Positions 56,232-64,000 of a stretch of DNA of 64,000 nucleotides are shown here, piece after piece; within the stretch, counting starts at the first letter, position 1, and every line of letters begins with the position of its first letter. A program made the position numbers and the translations under genes. Below the pieces are notes generated by a model that was given only the letters and a program-made list of their open reading frames with translations, did not search any database and was not told the origin of the DNA. The DNA is from a virus: positions 1 to 64,000 of the IMG/VR virus record IMGVR_UViG_3300035701_000016, one strand, 5' to 3'.

Positions 56232-59198
56232 CTACTCCCATAAATTTGCCGAGATTAGTAATACTTCTTCATCATCATTTCTTCTCTTCTTCTTCTCCCA
56301 CCAGAATGGTTCCGCATGTCCAGGAGTTACTGCTACGATAGGAGCAGAAGGTGAAGGAGATGCGCTCATGGAAGAAGATATGGACGGTGATGCACTGACA
56401 CTAGCAGAGATGGATGAACTTATCGATGGAGATGCACTTACCGAAGCACTCTTAGAAGAAGATATGGATGGAGAGGCAGAAATTGAAGCACTAATGGAAG
56501 CACTAACAGAAGCACTCTTAGAGGCACTAATTGATACACTTACAGAAGCACTAATAGAAGCACTCAGAGAAGCACTGACAGAAGCACTTATGCTAGGTGA
56601 GGCAGATATTGAGGCAGACATGCTAGCTGATTTGGAAGCACTTATCGATGCACTTACAGAAACAGAAATGCTAGCAGAAATACTAGAAGAAATACTTTCA
56701 GAAATACTAGGTGAAGCACTAACAGATGCAGAAATAGAAGGACTAGCTGAAATTGAAGAAGATAAACTAGCTGAAACAGAGGCTGAAATAGATGGACTAG
56801 CAGATATACTCGCAGATATACTTGCACTTATTGATACTGAAACTGAAGCTGACTCTGATGCTGATACACTAGCACTAATAGATGCACTTTCACTGGTGGA
56901 TACAGAAGCAGAAACCGATGCGGAAATAGAAGCACTAATTGAGGGTGATGCAGAAATTGAAGCCGATTCACTAGACGATACACTGGCTGAGACACTAGCA
57001 CCAATACTAGGTGAAGAACTAACACTAGAAGAAATACTAGGAGAAGCAGATACACTAGCAGAAATAGAGGCACTTATACTCGCAGATACCGAAGCACTAA
57101 TACTTGGTGAAGCCGAGATAGATGCTGAAACAGAAGCACTTACAGAAGCTGAAATACTAAGACTCGCACTAACTGATGAAGATACACTGGCACTAACACT
57201 AGCAGACTTAGATGATGATACAGAAGAGGATATTGAGGGAGAAGCACTAAGTGAAGCACTTAGTGATGCTGATACGGAAGCTGATATACTAAGACTAGCT
57301 GAAACAGAAGAAGAAATAGAAGCGCTTACTGAAGCACTTATACTCAGACTTGCAGAGATAGATGTACTGACCGAAGCGGATATACTAGCACTTATACTGG
57401 GAGAAGCGGATATACTAGCACTAAGAGAAGCACTAACAGAAGAGGATATAGAAGGAGATGATGATACTGATGAACTAACAGAGGAACTCACACTAGCAGA
57501 AATAGAGGGTGAGGCTGATACGGAAGCACTAACACTAGCACTTGTGGAAGCACTTATTGATGGAGAAGCTGAAACTGATCCAGAAACAGACGATGAAATA
57601 CTAGCTGATAAAGATGCAGATACAGATGCACTGATTGAAGGAGATGCAGATACTGATGCACTAATTGATGGACTTGCACTGATACTTGCACTGATGCTAG
57701 GACTAGCTGAAATACTTGCACTCTCAGAAGCACTTTCGGAAGCTGAGATAGAAGGAGATGCACTGATACTAGCAGAGACGGATGCAGATATGGAAGCAGA
57801 TATACTAGCACTTTTCGAAGCTGATATAGAAGCCGAAATTGAAGCACTTTCTGATGCACTGATTGATGGGGAAGCCGAAATAGATGCGCTCTCACTTGCT
57901 GATACTGAAGCGGATATACTGGGACTAGCACTTATTGATGCGCTTTCACTTGCAGATATAGAAGAACTTATACTAGGACTTGCTGACACTGAAGCTGAGA
58001 TGGAAGCACTTACTGAGGCGCTTATACTTGGAGATGCTGAGATACTGGCGCTTTCAGAAGCAGAAATAGAAGCACTAATTGAAAGTGAAGCAGAAATACT
58101 GGCCGAGACTGATGCACTTACGCTGGACGAGATACTTGGGCTGGCACTGATACTTGCAGAAATAGATGCACTAATACTTGCACTTATAGATAGACTAGCA
58201 CTAACACTAGCAGATACTGACGCTGATATTGAAGCACTTATACTAGCCGAAATACTCGGACTTGCCGATACACTAGCACTCACTGAAGCACTAACTGACG
58301 CCGAGATGGAAGGACTTGCACTTACTGACGCCGATTTCGAAGAAGAAACTGAGGAAGATATACTAGGAGAAGCAGAAATTGAAGAGGATACCGAAGAACT
58401 TATTGAAGGTGATGAAGATACAGATGATGAAACTGAAGCACTAATACTAGGAGATGCACTTACGGATTTACTTTCACTTGCTGATACTGAAGATGATGCA
58501 CTTCCCACCACTCCCTTGAATGACTTCTTCATCATGTGGGGGAAGAATATCCTAGGATGGCTGGCAATCGGAACAGTCCCCTGCTCAACCATCTTAGCCC
58601 CGTTCATCAGATCGGGTTCATCCCCACTACTATCCCCACGAATTAGGGGATAGTAGGCGACCAGACTTTCGGGTTTGACAAATAGCGGAGAGTAACCTAC
58701 TGCTAGTTGCTTAATATCCGCCAAGGTTAAAGCCACATTCCAGAAACCGACTTCGGCCAAAATCGCTTCTGCCGCCACTTTCCAATGAGAAGAGGTCGAA
58801 TACAACATAGTACCAAGTGTAGTTCTGCTTACAGTTGTGGCCGGAACTCGACTGGTAGTTTCATCCCCACCGCCTACTCCATTTGTATAACCAGTTCGTA
58901 AAGTAGCAGAGCTAAATACTGCGGCTGCATGATTCCACGCATTAACATTTGTAGCAGGCCCATAAGACGAACTGCTCGCACCTGCCGCCCAAGTTGTCGC
59001 TCCTACTGTTCCCGTTGTTGTTATAAGTCTAAGGCCAAACCCATCAGGGGCAGCATTTGTCGAAGTCAGATATACCAAGGACTGTTCTTGTGTGAATCCT
59101 GATGGATATACCCAACACGCCATAGTCAGCGGCGTGGCTGTAATTAAGCCAGTCGCATTAAGAAAATAATTCGAGGTACTATGAACACCTCGTGCCAT
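56232..59198 (-). CDS. LamG-like domain protein with very long Ser-rich repeat
   Basis: 988 residues. Residues 1-190 form a concanavalin/LamG-like domain ([46 protein letters not shown]). Residues about 235-955 are an alternating-serine repeat ([15 protein letters not shown] and relatives) in which nearly every second residue is Ser. The last 30 residues are Pro/Trp then basic ([14 protein letters not shown]) and acidic. Probably an extended, flexible virion spike with a sugar-binding head; Ser side chains may carry glycans. A long opposite-strand frame here is a by-product of the repeat. Confidence 0.75.
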   Translation of the reverse strand: MARGVHSTSNYFLNATGLITATPLTMACWVYPSGFTQEQSLVYLTSTNAAPDGFGLRLITTTGTVGATTWAAGASSSSYGPATNVNAWNHAAAVFSSATLRTGYTNGVGGGDETTSRVPATTVSRTTLGTMLYSTSSHWKVAAEAILAEVGFWNVALTLADIKQLAVGYSPLFVKPESLVAYYPLIRGDSSGDEPDLMNGAKMVEQGTVPIASHPRIFFPHMMKKSFKGVVGSASSSVSASESKSVSASPSISASVSSSVSSSPSISSSVSSSISASPSISSSVSSSKSASVSASPSISASVSASVSASVSASPSISASISASISASVSASVSASLSISASISASISASISASPSISSSVSASVSASISASLSISASISASESASISASPSISASVSASISASVSASPSISSSISASESASISASPSISASVSASESASISASPSISASESASISASISASKSASISASISASVSASISASPSISASESASESASISASPSISASISASPSISASVSASPSISASVSASLSASISSSVSGSVSASPSISASTSASVSASVSASPSISASVSSSVSSSVSSSPSISSSVSASLSASISASPSISASISASVSTSISASLSISASVSASISSSVSASLSISASVSASLSASLSASPSISSSVSSSKSASVSASVSSSVSASLSISASVSASVSASISASPSISASVSASISASISASVSASPSISSSVSSSPSIGASVSASVSSSESASISASPSISASISASVSASVSTSESASISASVSASESASVSVSISASISASISASPSISASVSASLSSSISASPSISASVSASPSISESISSSISASISVSVSASISASKSASMSASISASPSISASVSASLSASISASVSVSISASKSASVSASISASISASPSISSSKSASVSASPSISSSISASVSASPSISSSMSASPSPSAPIVAVTPGHAEPFWWEKKKRRNDDEEVLLISANLWE

Positions 59199-59698
59199 TA
59201 TGTTTCCTTGACTTCTACTGCAAGCAATTCGGCATCCGTAGTTACGTCATCCGTACCTGCTGACCCATCCGCATCCCGGCGAACTTTCAGGCGGAACATT
59301 TCACCAGCCGCCAAACTATCCATTTGTGCCCCATTGGTGAATGTGATTGTTACGAGAGTTGTAACTCCACTTGTTCCGTTTGGATTACCTGCCGCACTCT
59401 GAACTGCGGCAAAACTATCCGCATCCATATCCAGAGAAGCATCATCCATACGCTCAATAGATACCGACCAATAGGCGCTGCCCGATGTGGCCGATGAGAA
59501 CATGACATGCAAGTAGACTGTCAGTCCTCCACCCGCATAATTACGTGGCAGGATACCGGAGAAAACCGCTTCTTCGTCCGCCGCACCATCAAAGTCAAGA
59601 ACTGGATGATAGTTACGTAAATCCAGTGTGGCATAGATAGTTGCCGGAGGTTCATTACAATAAGGATTAAATACTGCTAAAGTATCACCGCTTGCCAT
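59198..59698 (-). CDS. beta-rich hypothetical virion protein
   Basis: 166 residues. Predicted beta-sandwich ([52 protein letters not shown]) resembling phage fibre or carbohydrate-binding proteins whose first line reads [12 protein letters not shown]. It touches the Ser-repeat gene by one base and the next gene likewise, so the three are co-expressed. Confidence 0.6.
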   Translation of the reverse strand: MASGDTLAVFNPYCNEPPATIYATLDLRNYHPVLDFDGAADEEAVFSGILPRNYAGGGLTVYLHVMFSSATSGSAYWSVSIERMDDASLDMDADSFAAVQSAAGNPNGTSGVTTLVTITFTNGAQMDSLAAGEMFRLKVRRDADGSAGTDDVTTDAELLAVEVKET

Positions 59699-59985
59699 TA
59701 GTCTACCTCCCCGAATACCTGTTTGAGGATATTCAGATTAAAACGCATGAGAATTACCGCTACCAACAACAGCGACTTTTGAGAAGTAGTTGCAACGGTA
59801 CGAAATGGGGTTGGAAGAGTGTTATTATAACTGACTGAGTTGGCATCCACCCAGGCATCCGCCGCCACAATCGCCGCCGTGAATTGGGTCTTTGTAAATG
59901 CTCCAGTCTGTTCGCGCAGGTTGGACCAATAACGTGAAAGACCTCGTTTTATTCTATCAATATCCACAGTTGATAATGTTGCCAT
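59698..59985 (-). CDS. hypothetical virion-region protein
   Basis: 95 residues from the ATG at 59985 with GGAGATGAT upstream; the frame is open for some 45 codons further 5' without a good start. Helical N-terminus (IDRIKRGLSRYWSNLREQTG) and a hydrophobic middle. Similar small proteins sit with fibre genes in other phages, from memory only. Function unknown. Confidence 0.55.
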   Translation of the reverse strand: MATLSTVDIDRIKRGLSRYWSNLREQTGAFTKTQFTAAIVAADAWVDANSVSYNNTLPTPFRTVATTSQKSLLLVAVILMRFNLNILKQVFGEVD

Positions 59986-60127
59986 TGTATCATCTCCATA
60001 TGCTGATTGAACGACTTCTTGAAGTGTGTCTCCACGAGTATGACAATCCAAGTATAAGATATTAATTACCGATGTTTGTTCTGGACGATAATATCCAGTT
60101 TTCCAATAATGATCCCAACTGAACCTC

Positions 60128-61042
60128 CTATGGAATAGATTCCCATCCAGGAACAGGCCAGAACTTCTCTACCAACCATGATAGAGAATGAATTTGTTTA
60201 TCCCATTTTCCTTCGAAAAATAATTCTCTACATTGTTTCTTCGAGCGATTTACCTGTTTCTGCGACATATCGTACGGAAAACTGAAGTCTCCACCTTGAG
60301 TTCTAAACAGATGAGCATAATATGTTTTGTGATCAACCATGACCCTTCCACCACTAAGCCACGTCTTAGCAGCTACTTCTATGCCCTGAGATCCCCATGA
60401 TCCAAAACCTTCATCACATATATTCAAATCAAACCACTTATCTTTTGTCAACATAAAACATGATCCCTGAAGAGACATGGTCTCGGTAAGATCTCCTTGT
60501 CCCTCAGGTCTCTTTTTAAAATCATTAAAGTACTGGAAATGCGGTTCTGAATCGAAACAATACGAAGTAGACTGAGGATTCTCTTTAGCCTTCCAAATAA
60601 TCTTTCTGTAAAGATTTGTACCACCACAAACTTCACACTTCTCAGGGGTAGGACCCTGATATGTTCTTTTTCCACATTTCCTACACTTCCAGTCGAAAGC
60701 CCATAAGTTACGCATGATCGGAACTATTGTCCAATCATCCTGTATATCCTCTAACAATACTCTATCAAAACCCTGGGCAAACGAGCAATGAGCATCAGCT
60801 TTCATGATATATTTGGAATCAGCCAACTTAACTCCATCGTTACAGGCTGCTCTCTGTCCTATAGATACGGGATGAAAGAGTACGGTAACATCAGCATTCT
60901 GATCGATAGGAGGATCCGCCCATTGTCCATCCAGAACTACTATCACTTCAGTATTGGCTTCCTTGTGCTGAAGGATATCCTGAACAGTTTTAGCCACAAA
61001 CATTTCGTTTCTGGACGGAATAACTACACTCAAATCATGCAT
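60128..61042 (-). CDS. family 2 glycosyltransferase with zinc-ribbon insertion
   Basis: 304 residues. LSVVIPSRNEMFVAKTVQDI, VIVVLDGQW, KADAHCSF (DxD-like) and EGFGSWGSQGIE give a GT-A core. A zinc ribbon CRKC...CEVC is inserted at about residues 118-140. RTQGGDFSF and the Trp-rich end are conserved in a phage-type polypeptide GalNAc-transferase-like group. Overlaps the methyltransferase upstream by eight bases. Confidence 0.78.
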   Translation of the reverse strand: MHDLSVVIPSRNEMFVAKTVQDILQHKEANTEVIVVLDGQWADPPIDQNADVTVLFHPVSIGQRAACNDGVKLADSKYIMKADAHCSFAQGFDRVLLEDIQDDWTIVPIMRNLWAFDWKCRKCGKRTYQGPTPEKCEVCGGTNLYRKIIWKAKENPQSTSYCFDSEPHFQYFNDFKKRPEGQGDLTETMSLQGSCFMLTKDKWFDLNICDEGFGSWGSQGIEVAAKTWLSGGRVMVDHKTYYAHLFRTQGGDFSFPYDMSQKQVNRSKKQCRELFFEGKWDKQIHSLSWLVEKFWPVPGWESIP

Positions 61043-61640
61043 CTTTCCTCAGTTTGGAAATGATAACTTTTCCGGGATAATCTTCTGTAACATAATTTGT
61101 GAATTTTTCGAATAACGGATCAATAAGCGTAGCATGTCTACTCCATATGAAAAACATACCTCCTGAGATGGGAGATATATTCCATCTATGTTCATTAGCA
61201 TAGTTATGAAGTTTACCGTTATCTACATAGTGTCTAAGATATATCCAACCTCCAACTTTGCAAACTCTATACATTTCTCTAATAGCCAGAAGAGGATTTC
61301 CACAATGATCCAGAGAATTTACGCAATGAACTATGTCAAATTGTTCATTATCATACGTCAATAGTCTCATATCCTGCTTCTCTATCCTAATCTCAGGAAT
61401 AACTCCCTTTTCAACCAGCATAGAATTATATTCATCTGCTAGAAGATCGGATGGATACAGATGAATTTCTGTCTCAGGCCAAGTTGATCCAGTAGTAGAA
61501 AACATACCAGCTCCAAGATCAGCAATATCTACTATCTTCTTATTTCCTATCATCTCCCCGAAATAATAGTCCAACTGAAATATTTTATTGAATTGCTTCT
61601 CTTTGTAAGGAAGCTTATTTCTGTAGAATCTTAAGGTCAT
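61035..61640 (-). CDS. class I SAM-dependent methyltransferase
   Basis: 201 residues. IADLGAGMFSTTG (motif I), YPSDLLADEYN, FDIVHCVNSLDHC (post-I) and CKVGGWIYLRHYV are the pattern of methyltransf_11-type enzymes. Small-molecule or sugar methylation is likely. Overlaps both neighbours. Confidence 0.8.
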   Translation of the reverse strand: MTLRFYRNKLPYKEKQFNKIFQLDYYFGEMIGNKKIVDIADLGAGMFSTTGSTWPETEIHLYPSDLLADEYNSMLVEKGVIPEIRIEKQDMRLLTYDNEQFDIVHCVNSLDHCGNPLLAIREMYRVCKVGGWIYLRHYVDNGKLHNYANEHRWNISPISGGMFFIWSRHATLIDPLFEKFTNYVTEDYPGKVIISKLRKDA

Positions 61641-62124
61641 TCAAGAACTCCAGAGAACACATCTTACTTATGACAGTGGTATGAGGATTGAATATATTAT
61701 AGTCAAATCTATATTTAAATCTTGAGTATATTCCGGAATAATGATAGAAATTATCTTCCTTAGGATTGGAATCATGCAGAACTATGTAATCTACCAAGTC
61801 TTCTATCCTTACAGCTAGATAGGATCTAAATTCCATAGGATTTACATCTATAATTCCTATATCAAAATGTCTACTAAGATCAATAGTTGTCCAATCAGCG
61901 ATTAAATGAGTTTCATGATGAGTATTATTATTTTTTCCGAATAAATTTAAGTATTTCTCATAATTCTCATATGAAACCAAATCCCTATCCTGAGAAACAC
62001 AAGCCCAGAATAGAAGTGGTGTACTATATAATCCCATACCTAATTCAAGAACATTTCCAGTAGTATGCTCTAGAAGTTTTAAAAGAACGGGTATGTGAGA
62101 ACCCCACCTCATTGTAATTTTCAT
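61615..62124 (-). CDS. methyltransferase-like protein
   Basis: 169 residues. VLELGMGLYSTPLLF is SAM motif I-like and IGIIDVNPMEFRSYLAVRI with IVLHDSNPKEDN resembles the phage methyltransferase_24 fold. The catalytic set is not obvious. Overlaps neighbours at both ends. Confidence 0.65.
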   Translation of the reverse strand: MKITMRWGSHIPVLLKLLEHTTGNVLELGMGLYSTPLLFWACVSQDRDLVSYENYEKYLNLFGKNNNTHHETHLIADWTTIDLSRHFDIGIIDVNPMEFRSYLAVRIEDLVDYIVLHDSNPKEDNFYHYSGIYSRFKYRFDYNIFNPHTTVISKMCSLEFLNDLKILQK

Positions 62125-62771
62125 ACTAGACCTAACTTTGTTCTAACAACTCTGGTCGTGCCCCAATACGGTAGGGATCTGGTGGTTTCACCCGCGATAG
62201 TCAGAGTATTGGCTCGCAATCCCAGTCCAGTCTTTATACTCACTACGGGAATATCCGTACCATACCAATTCCAATTCTGATTCAAATTCCTGAAAGGATT
62301 GGTAGGATAATGTCCATTCAACCACAGAGGCTTTCCTTCCAATTCCTTTTCCAACAGATCCAAATAGTATTCTCTGCCTATAATTTGAGCTCCTTCACAC
62401 CATCTCTTCTTGAAGAAGTATCCTCTATGATGCTTCAGAATCCAAACATTACTATATCTATATATTGAATCTAGTTTGCTTGGTTCTATGTCAAAATAGT
62501 CTCTGGGATAAAGATTGTCTGCCTCTGCTGATATAACAAATGGAGTAAATATACTTTGACAGGCTATCTGAATTTGTCTGTATAGATTATGATCATTGGC
62601 TCCAACATCTCCCACACAGATATTTTCTCCGAAATCAATCTGTTTCTGAGATACTGACAGAATAGGAAATCCGGGATTCATTCTCATGAGAACTTTTTGT
62701 ATTTTTTTCTCGAAATTTTCATCCTCTCTGTTGGATGTATAGTAGATAATAGTTGCGTCGTTCTTATTCAT
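62121..62771 (-). CDS. GT-A-like glycosyltransferase, paralogue of the next gene
   Basis: 216 residues from the ATG at 62771, which overlaps the upstream stop. ATIIYYTSNREDE, DFGENICVGDVGANDHNLYR and AEADNLYPRDYF (D-x-D-like A-D-N) parallel the protein upstream. Because the acidic motif differs (EADN against EDDV) the two may use different sugars. Confidence 0.65.
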   Translation of the reverse strand: MNKNDATIIYYTSNREDENFEKKIQKVLMRMNPGFPILSVSQKQIDFGENICVGDVGANDHNLYRQIQIACQSIFTPFVISAEADNLYPRDYFDIEPSKLDSIYRYSNVWILKHHRGYFFKKRWCEGAQIIGREYYLDLLEKELEGKPLWLNGHYPTNPFRNLNQNWNWYGTDIPVVSIKTGLGLRANTLTIAGETTRSLPYWGTTRVVRTKLGLV

Positions 62772-63526
62772 ATAGAGTGACCGCAATAAGGACACTGATT
62801 GACCATATGATTTTCATCATATAATTTCATAACCTGATCAGCTGTACCCCACGGAACCAACTCAGTTCCTCTCAACGGACCGAGAGCCTTATTTTCACCA
62901 ACCGGATGCTCTCTACCTACCGGAGTAGATACATATCCAAGAGCAAGTGGATGAGAGAAGACAACCATTGGTCGTCCACCCCAACCTTCCTCGGTAGAAA
63001 TTGGTTTCAATCCTAACTTTCTATCGTATCGTCCTGGTTCTCCACAGAATTGGGTGTCATAGGCAGGAAATTTTTCAAGACGTTCAGTTAGAGATCTTAC
63101 CAAAAGATCTCTGGTACATATTAGACTAAATATTATCATTCTGTGTCGCCATGAGAATACCATAGGTTTTGACCATGTGAATATACTCCACTTATTCATA
63201 TCGTACCATAAAGTATCGTCACTGATTGGTCTTCCCTGAAAATGCTGTCTAGGATATAGAACATCATCTTCAGCCATAGCCACATATTTCGTTTTTGCAG
63301 CAATCGCACCTGTAAGGATCTGCCAGTAGATATTGCGATTGGATCTACCGATATCTCCTACGCAGATGTTTTCTCCGAAATCCATAGGTTTATGAGATAC
63401 AGATATCAAAGGAGTATCCTGTATAGCTTCCTTTAGAACCCTTTTAGTATTATCTACAAAGTAGGGATTGTGTTCATCCAGATAATTACTGGTATAATAT
63501 ATGATTGTTAGATCAGTATGTATCAT
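62768..63526 (-). CDS. GT-A-like glycosyltransferase with C-terminal zinc motif
   Basis: 252 residues. LTIIYYTSNYLDE, DFGENICVGDIGRSNRNIYW and AEDDVLYPR (DxD-like) are shared with the paralogue at 62121. The C-terminus CPYCGHS looks like half of a zinc ribbon. Overlaps both neighbours by ATGA. Confidence 0.68.
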   Translation of the reverse strand: MIHTDLTIIYYTSNYLDEHNPYFVDNTKRVLKEAIQDTPLISVSHKPMDFGENICVGDIGRSNRNIYWQILTGAIAAKTKYVAMAEDDVLYPRQHFQGRPISDDTLWYDMNKWSIFTWSKPMVFSWRHRMIIFSLICTRDLLVRSLTERLEKFPAYDTQFCGEPGRYDRKLGLKPISTEEGWGGRPMVVFSHPLALGYVSTPVGREHPVGENKALGPLRGTELVPWGTADQVMKLYDENHMVNQCPYCGHSI

Positions 63527-64000
63527 AATTTAATCCAGAACCAACTTGGAACTCTTTCCTTCGTAAGATACCAGGGATCAATTCTGTGTTCCTTGACATA
63601 GGCATCCACAGCAGTTATTACTCCAAATTCCTGTCTATTGAAGTAGTCATGTCCAGACACTATTCCACCAGATCTTACTTTCCTATTCCATTGAATGATA
63701 TCTGTAACAGCATAGTCAAACGTATGATTGGCATCTATGTAAACAAAATCTAAACTACCATCCTCAAACTCAGGAATGGCATCCATGCTACTACATTTCA
63801 TGAAAGTAACGTTATGATGTCTAAGTAACTTCCTAGCCTGATGAAAATGCTCATCATGAAAACCACTGTAGTCCCAGGGATCATTTTCGTCATCTTCCCA
63901 CAAATCTATACAATACAATTTAACTCCTGGTACACTATCGCAAATATATCGTGAGAATTTACCTTTGGCTACACCAATCTCAACTCCAGTCTTGTATCCC
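63523..64000 (-). CDS. SAM-dependent methyltransferase, 5' end beyond the window
   Basis: The frame is open to the window edge, so the internal TTG at 63918 is not the start. The extra residues read TGVEIGVAKGKFSRYI, which is SAM motif I; YCIDLWEDD, DFVYIDANHTFD and GGIVSGHDYF complete a methyltransferase_24 pattern. First of the sugar-modification group seen here; more may lie upstream. Confidence 0.75.
   Translation of the reverse strand, partial: GYKTGVEIGVAKGKFSRYICDSVPGVKLYCIDLWEDDENDPWDYSGFHDEHFHQARKLLRHHNVTFMKCSSMDAIPEFEDGSLDFVYIDANHTFDYAVTDIIQWNRKVRSGGIVSGHDYFNRQEFGVITAVDAYVKEHRIDPWYLTKERVPSWFWIKL

Noticed and set aside
55933-58653. A 906-codon + strand frame rich in Glu, Ala, Leu, Asp and Ile.
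   Set aside because: It is the mirror of the alternating-serine repeat on the other strand. The - strand frame has a LamG-like domain, overlaps its neighbours as an operon member, and all nearby genes run that way.
1-64000. CRISPR arrays, integrase, transposase, attachment sites or rRNA.
   Set aside because: No regularly spaced repeats other than the coding Ser repeat, and no recombinase or transposase motif in any frame that looks real.
1-64000. Opal (UGA) recoding of the genome suggested by the UCA tRNA-like fold.
   Set aside because: Several genes with firm ends use TGA as a stop, for example those ending at 1506, 5697 and 22718, and no key gene needs UGA read-through.

Overview
This window is a 64 kb piece of a tailed double-stranded DNA phage (Caudoviricetes). 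The layout looks like a siphovirus: a 1,308-residue tape measure, a tail tube protein, a Dit-like protein and a tail hub, with no sheath or contractile baseplate genes. No integrase, repressor, rRNA or CRISPR array is visible. Terminase and portal must lie outside the window. The host cannot be fixed. A Pro/Thr-rich surface protein ending in an LPDTG sorting-like signal, a lipoprotein and a GH25 lysozyme hint at a host with a Gram-positive or Chloroflexota type of envelope; this is inference only.

Layout. (1) 1-7300, + strand: small early genes, each with a strong AAAGGAGG ribosome site, several behind near-identical sigma70-like promoters with an exact 17-base spacer, and many followed by hairpins. 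This part also holds a GHKL ATPase with a HExxH motif and a 445-base noncoding stretch containing a class II tRNA-like fold. (2) 7183-31510, - strand: lysozyme, ligase, DnaQ-like exonuclease, tRNA-Arg(TCT), primase-helicase, a family A DNA polymerase split by a group I intron, a divergent ThyX, nucleotide-pool and possible base-modification genes, a RuvC-like resolvase, SSB-like protein, Sak4-like ATPase, PD-(D/E)XK nuclease and an SF2 helicase. Freestanding homing endonucleases are scattered through it. (3) 31661-64000, - strand: lysis and membrane proteins, tail tip and receptor-binding proteins, Dit, tape measure, tail chaperones, tail tube, connectors, major capsid protein and protease/scaffold. 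Glycosyltransferases and methyltransferases sit inside and upstream of this block.

How it fits together. The replication block supplies a nearly complete phage replisome and a recombination set (Sak4-like ATPase, nuclease, SSB-like protein, resolvase). Next to it, a ThyX with an altered signature motif, a glycosyltransferase, MazG-like and HAD proteins and a flavoprotein form one operon that could make or spare unusual nucleotides. In the late region seven glycosyltransferase genes and six SAM-methyltransferase-like genes are interleaved with virion genes, which suggests that virion proteins or host glycans are decorated.

The strongest structural results are these. A group I intron in the polymerase gene has splice sites that can be placed to the base. 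The tail chaperone gene has a UCC-UGA +1 frameshift site at its stop codon. A shared promoter family has a fixed 17-base spacer. A Ser-rich tail-associated protein has roughly 720 residues of alternating-serine repeat. All function calls rest on reading motifs by eye, without database searches.
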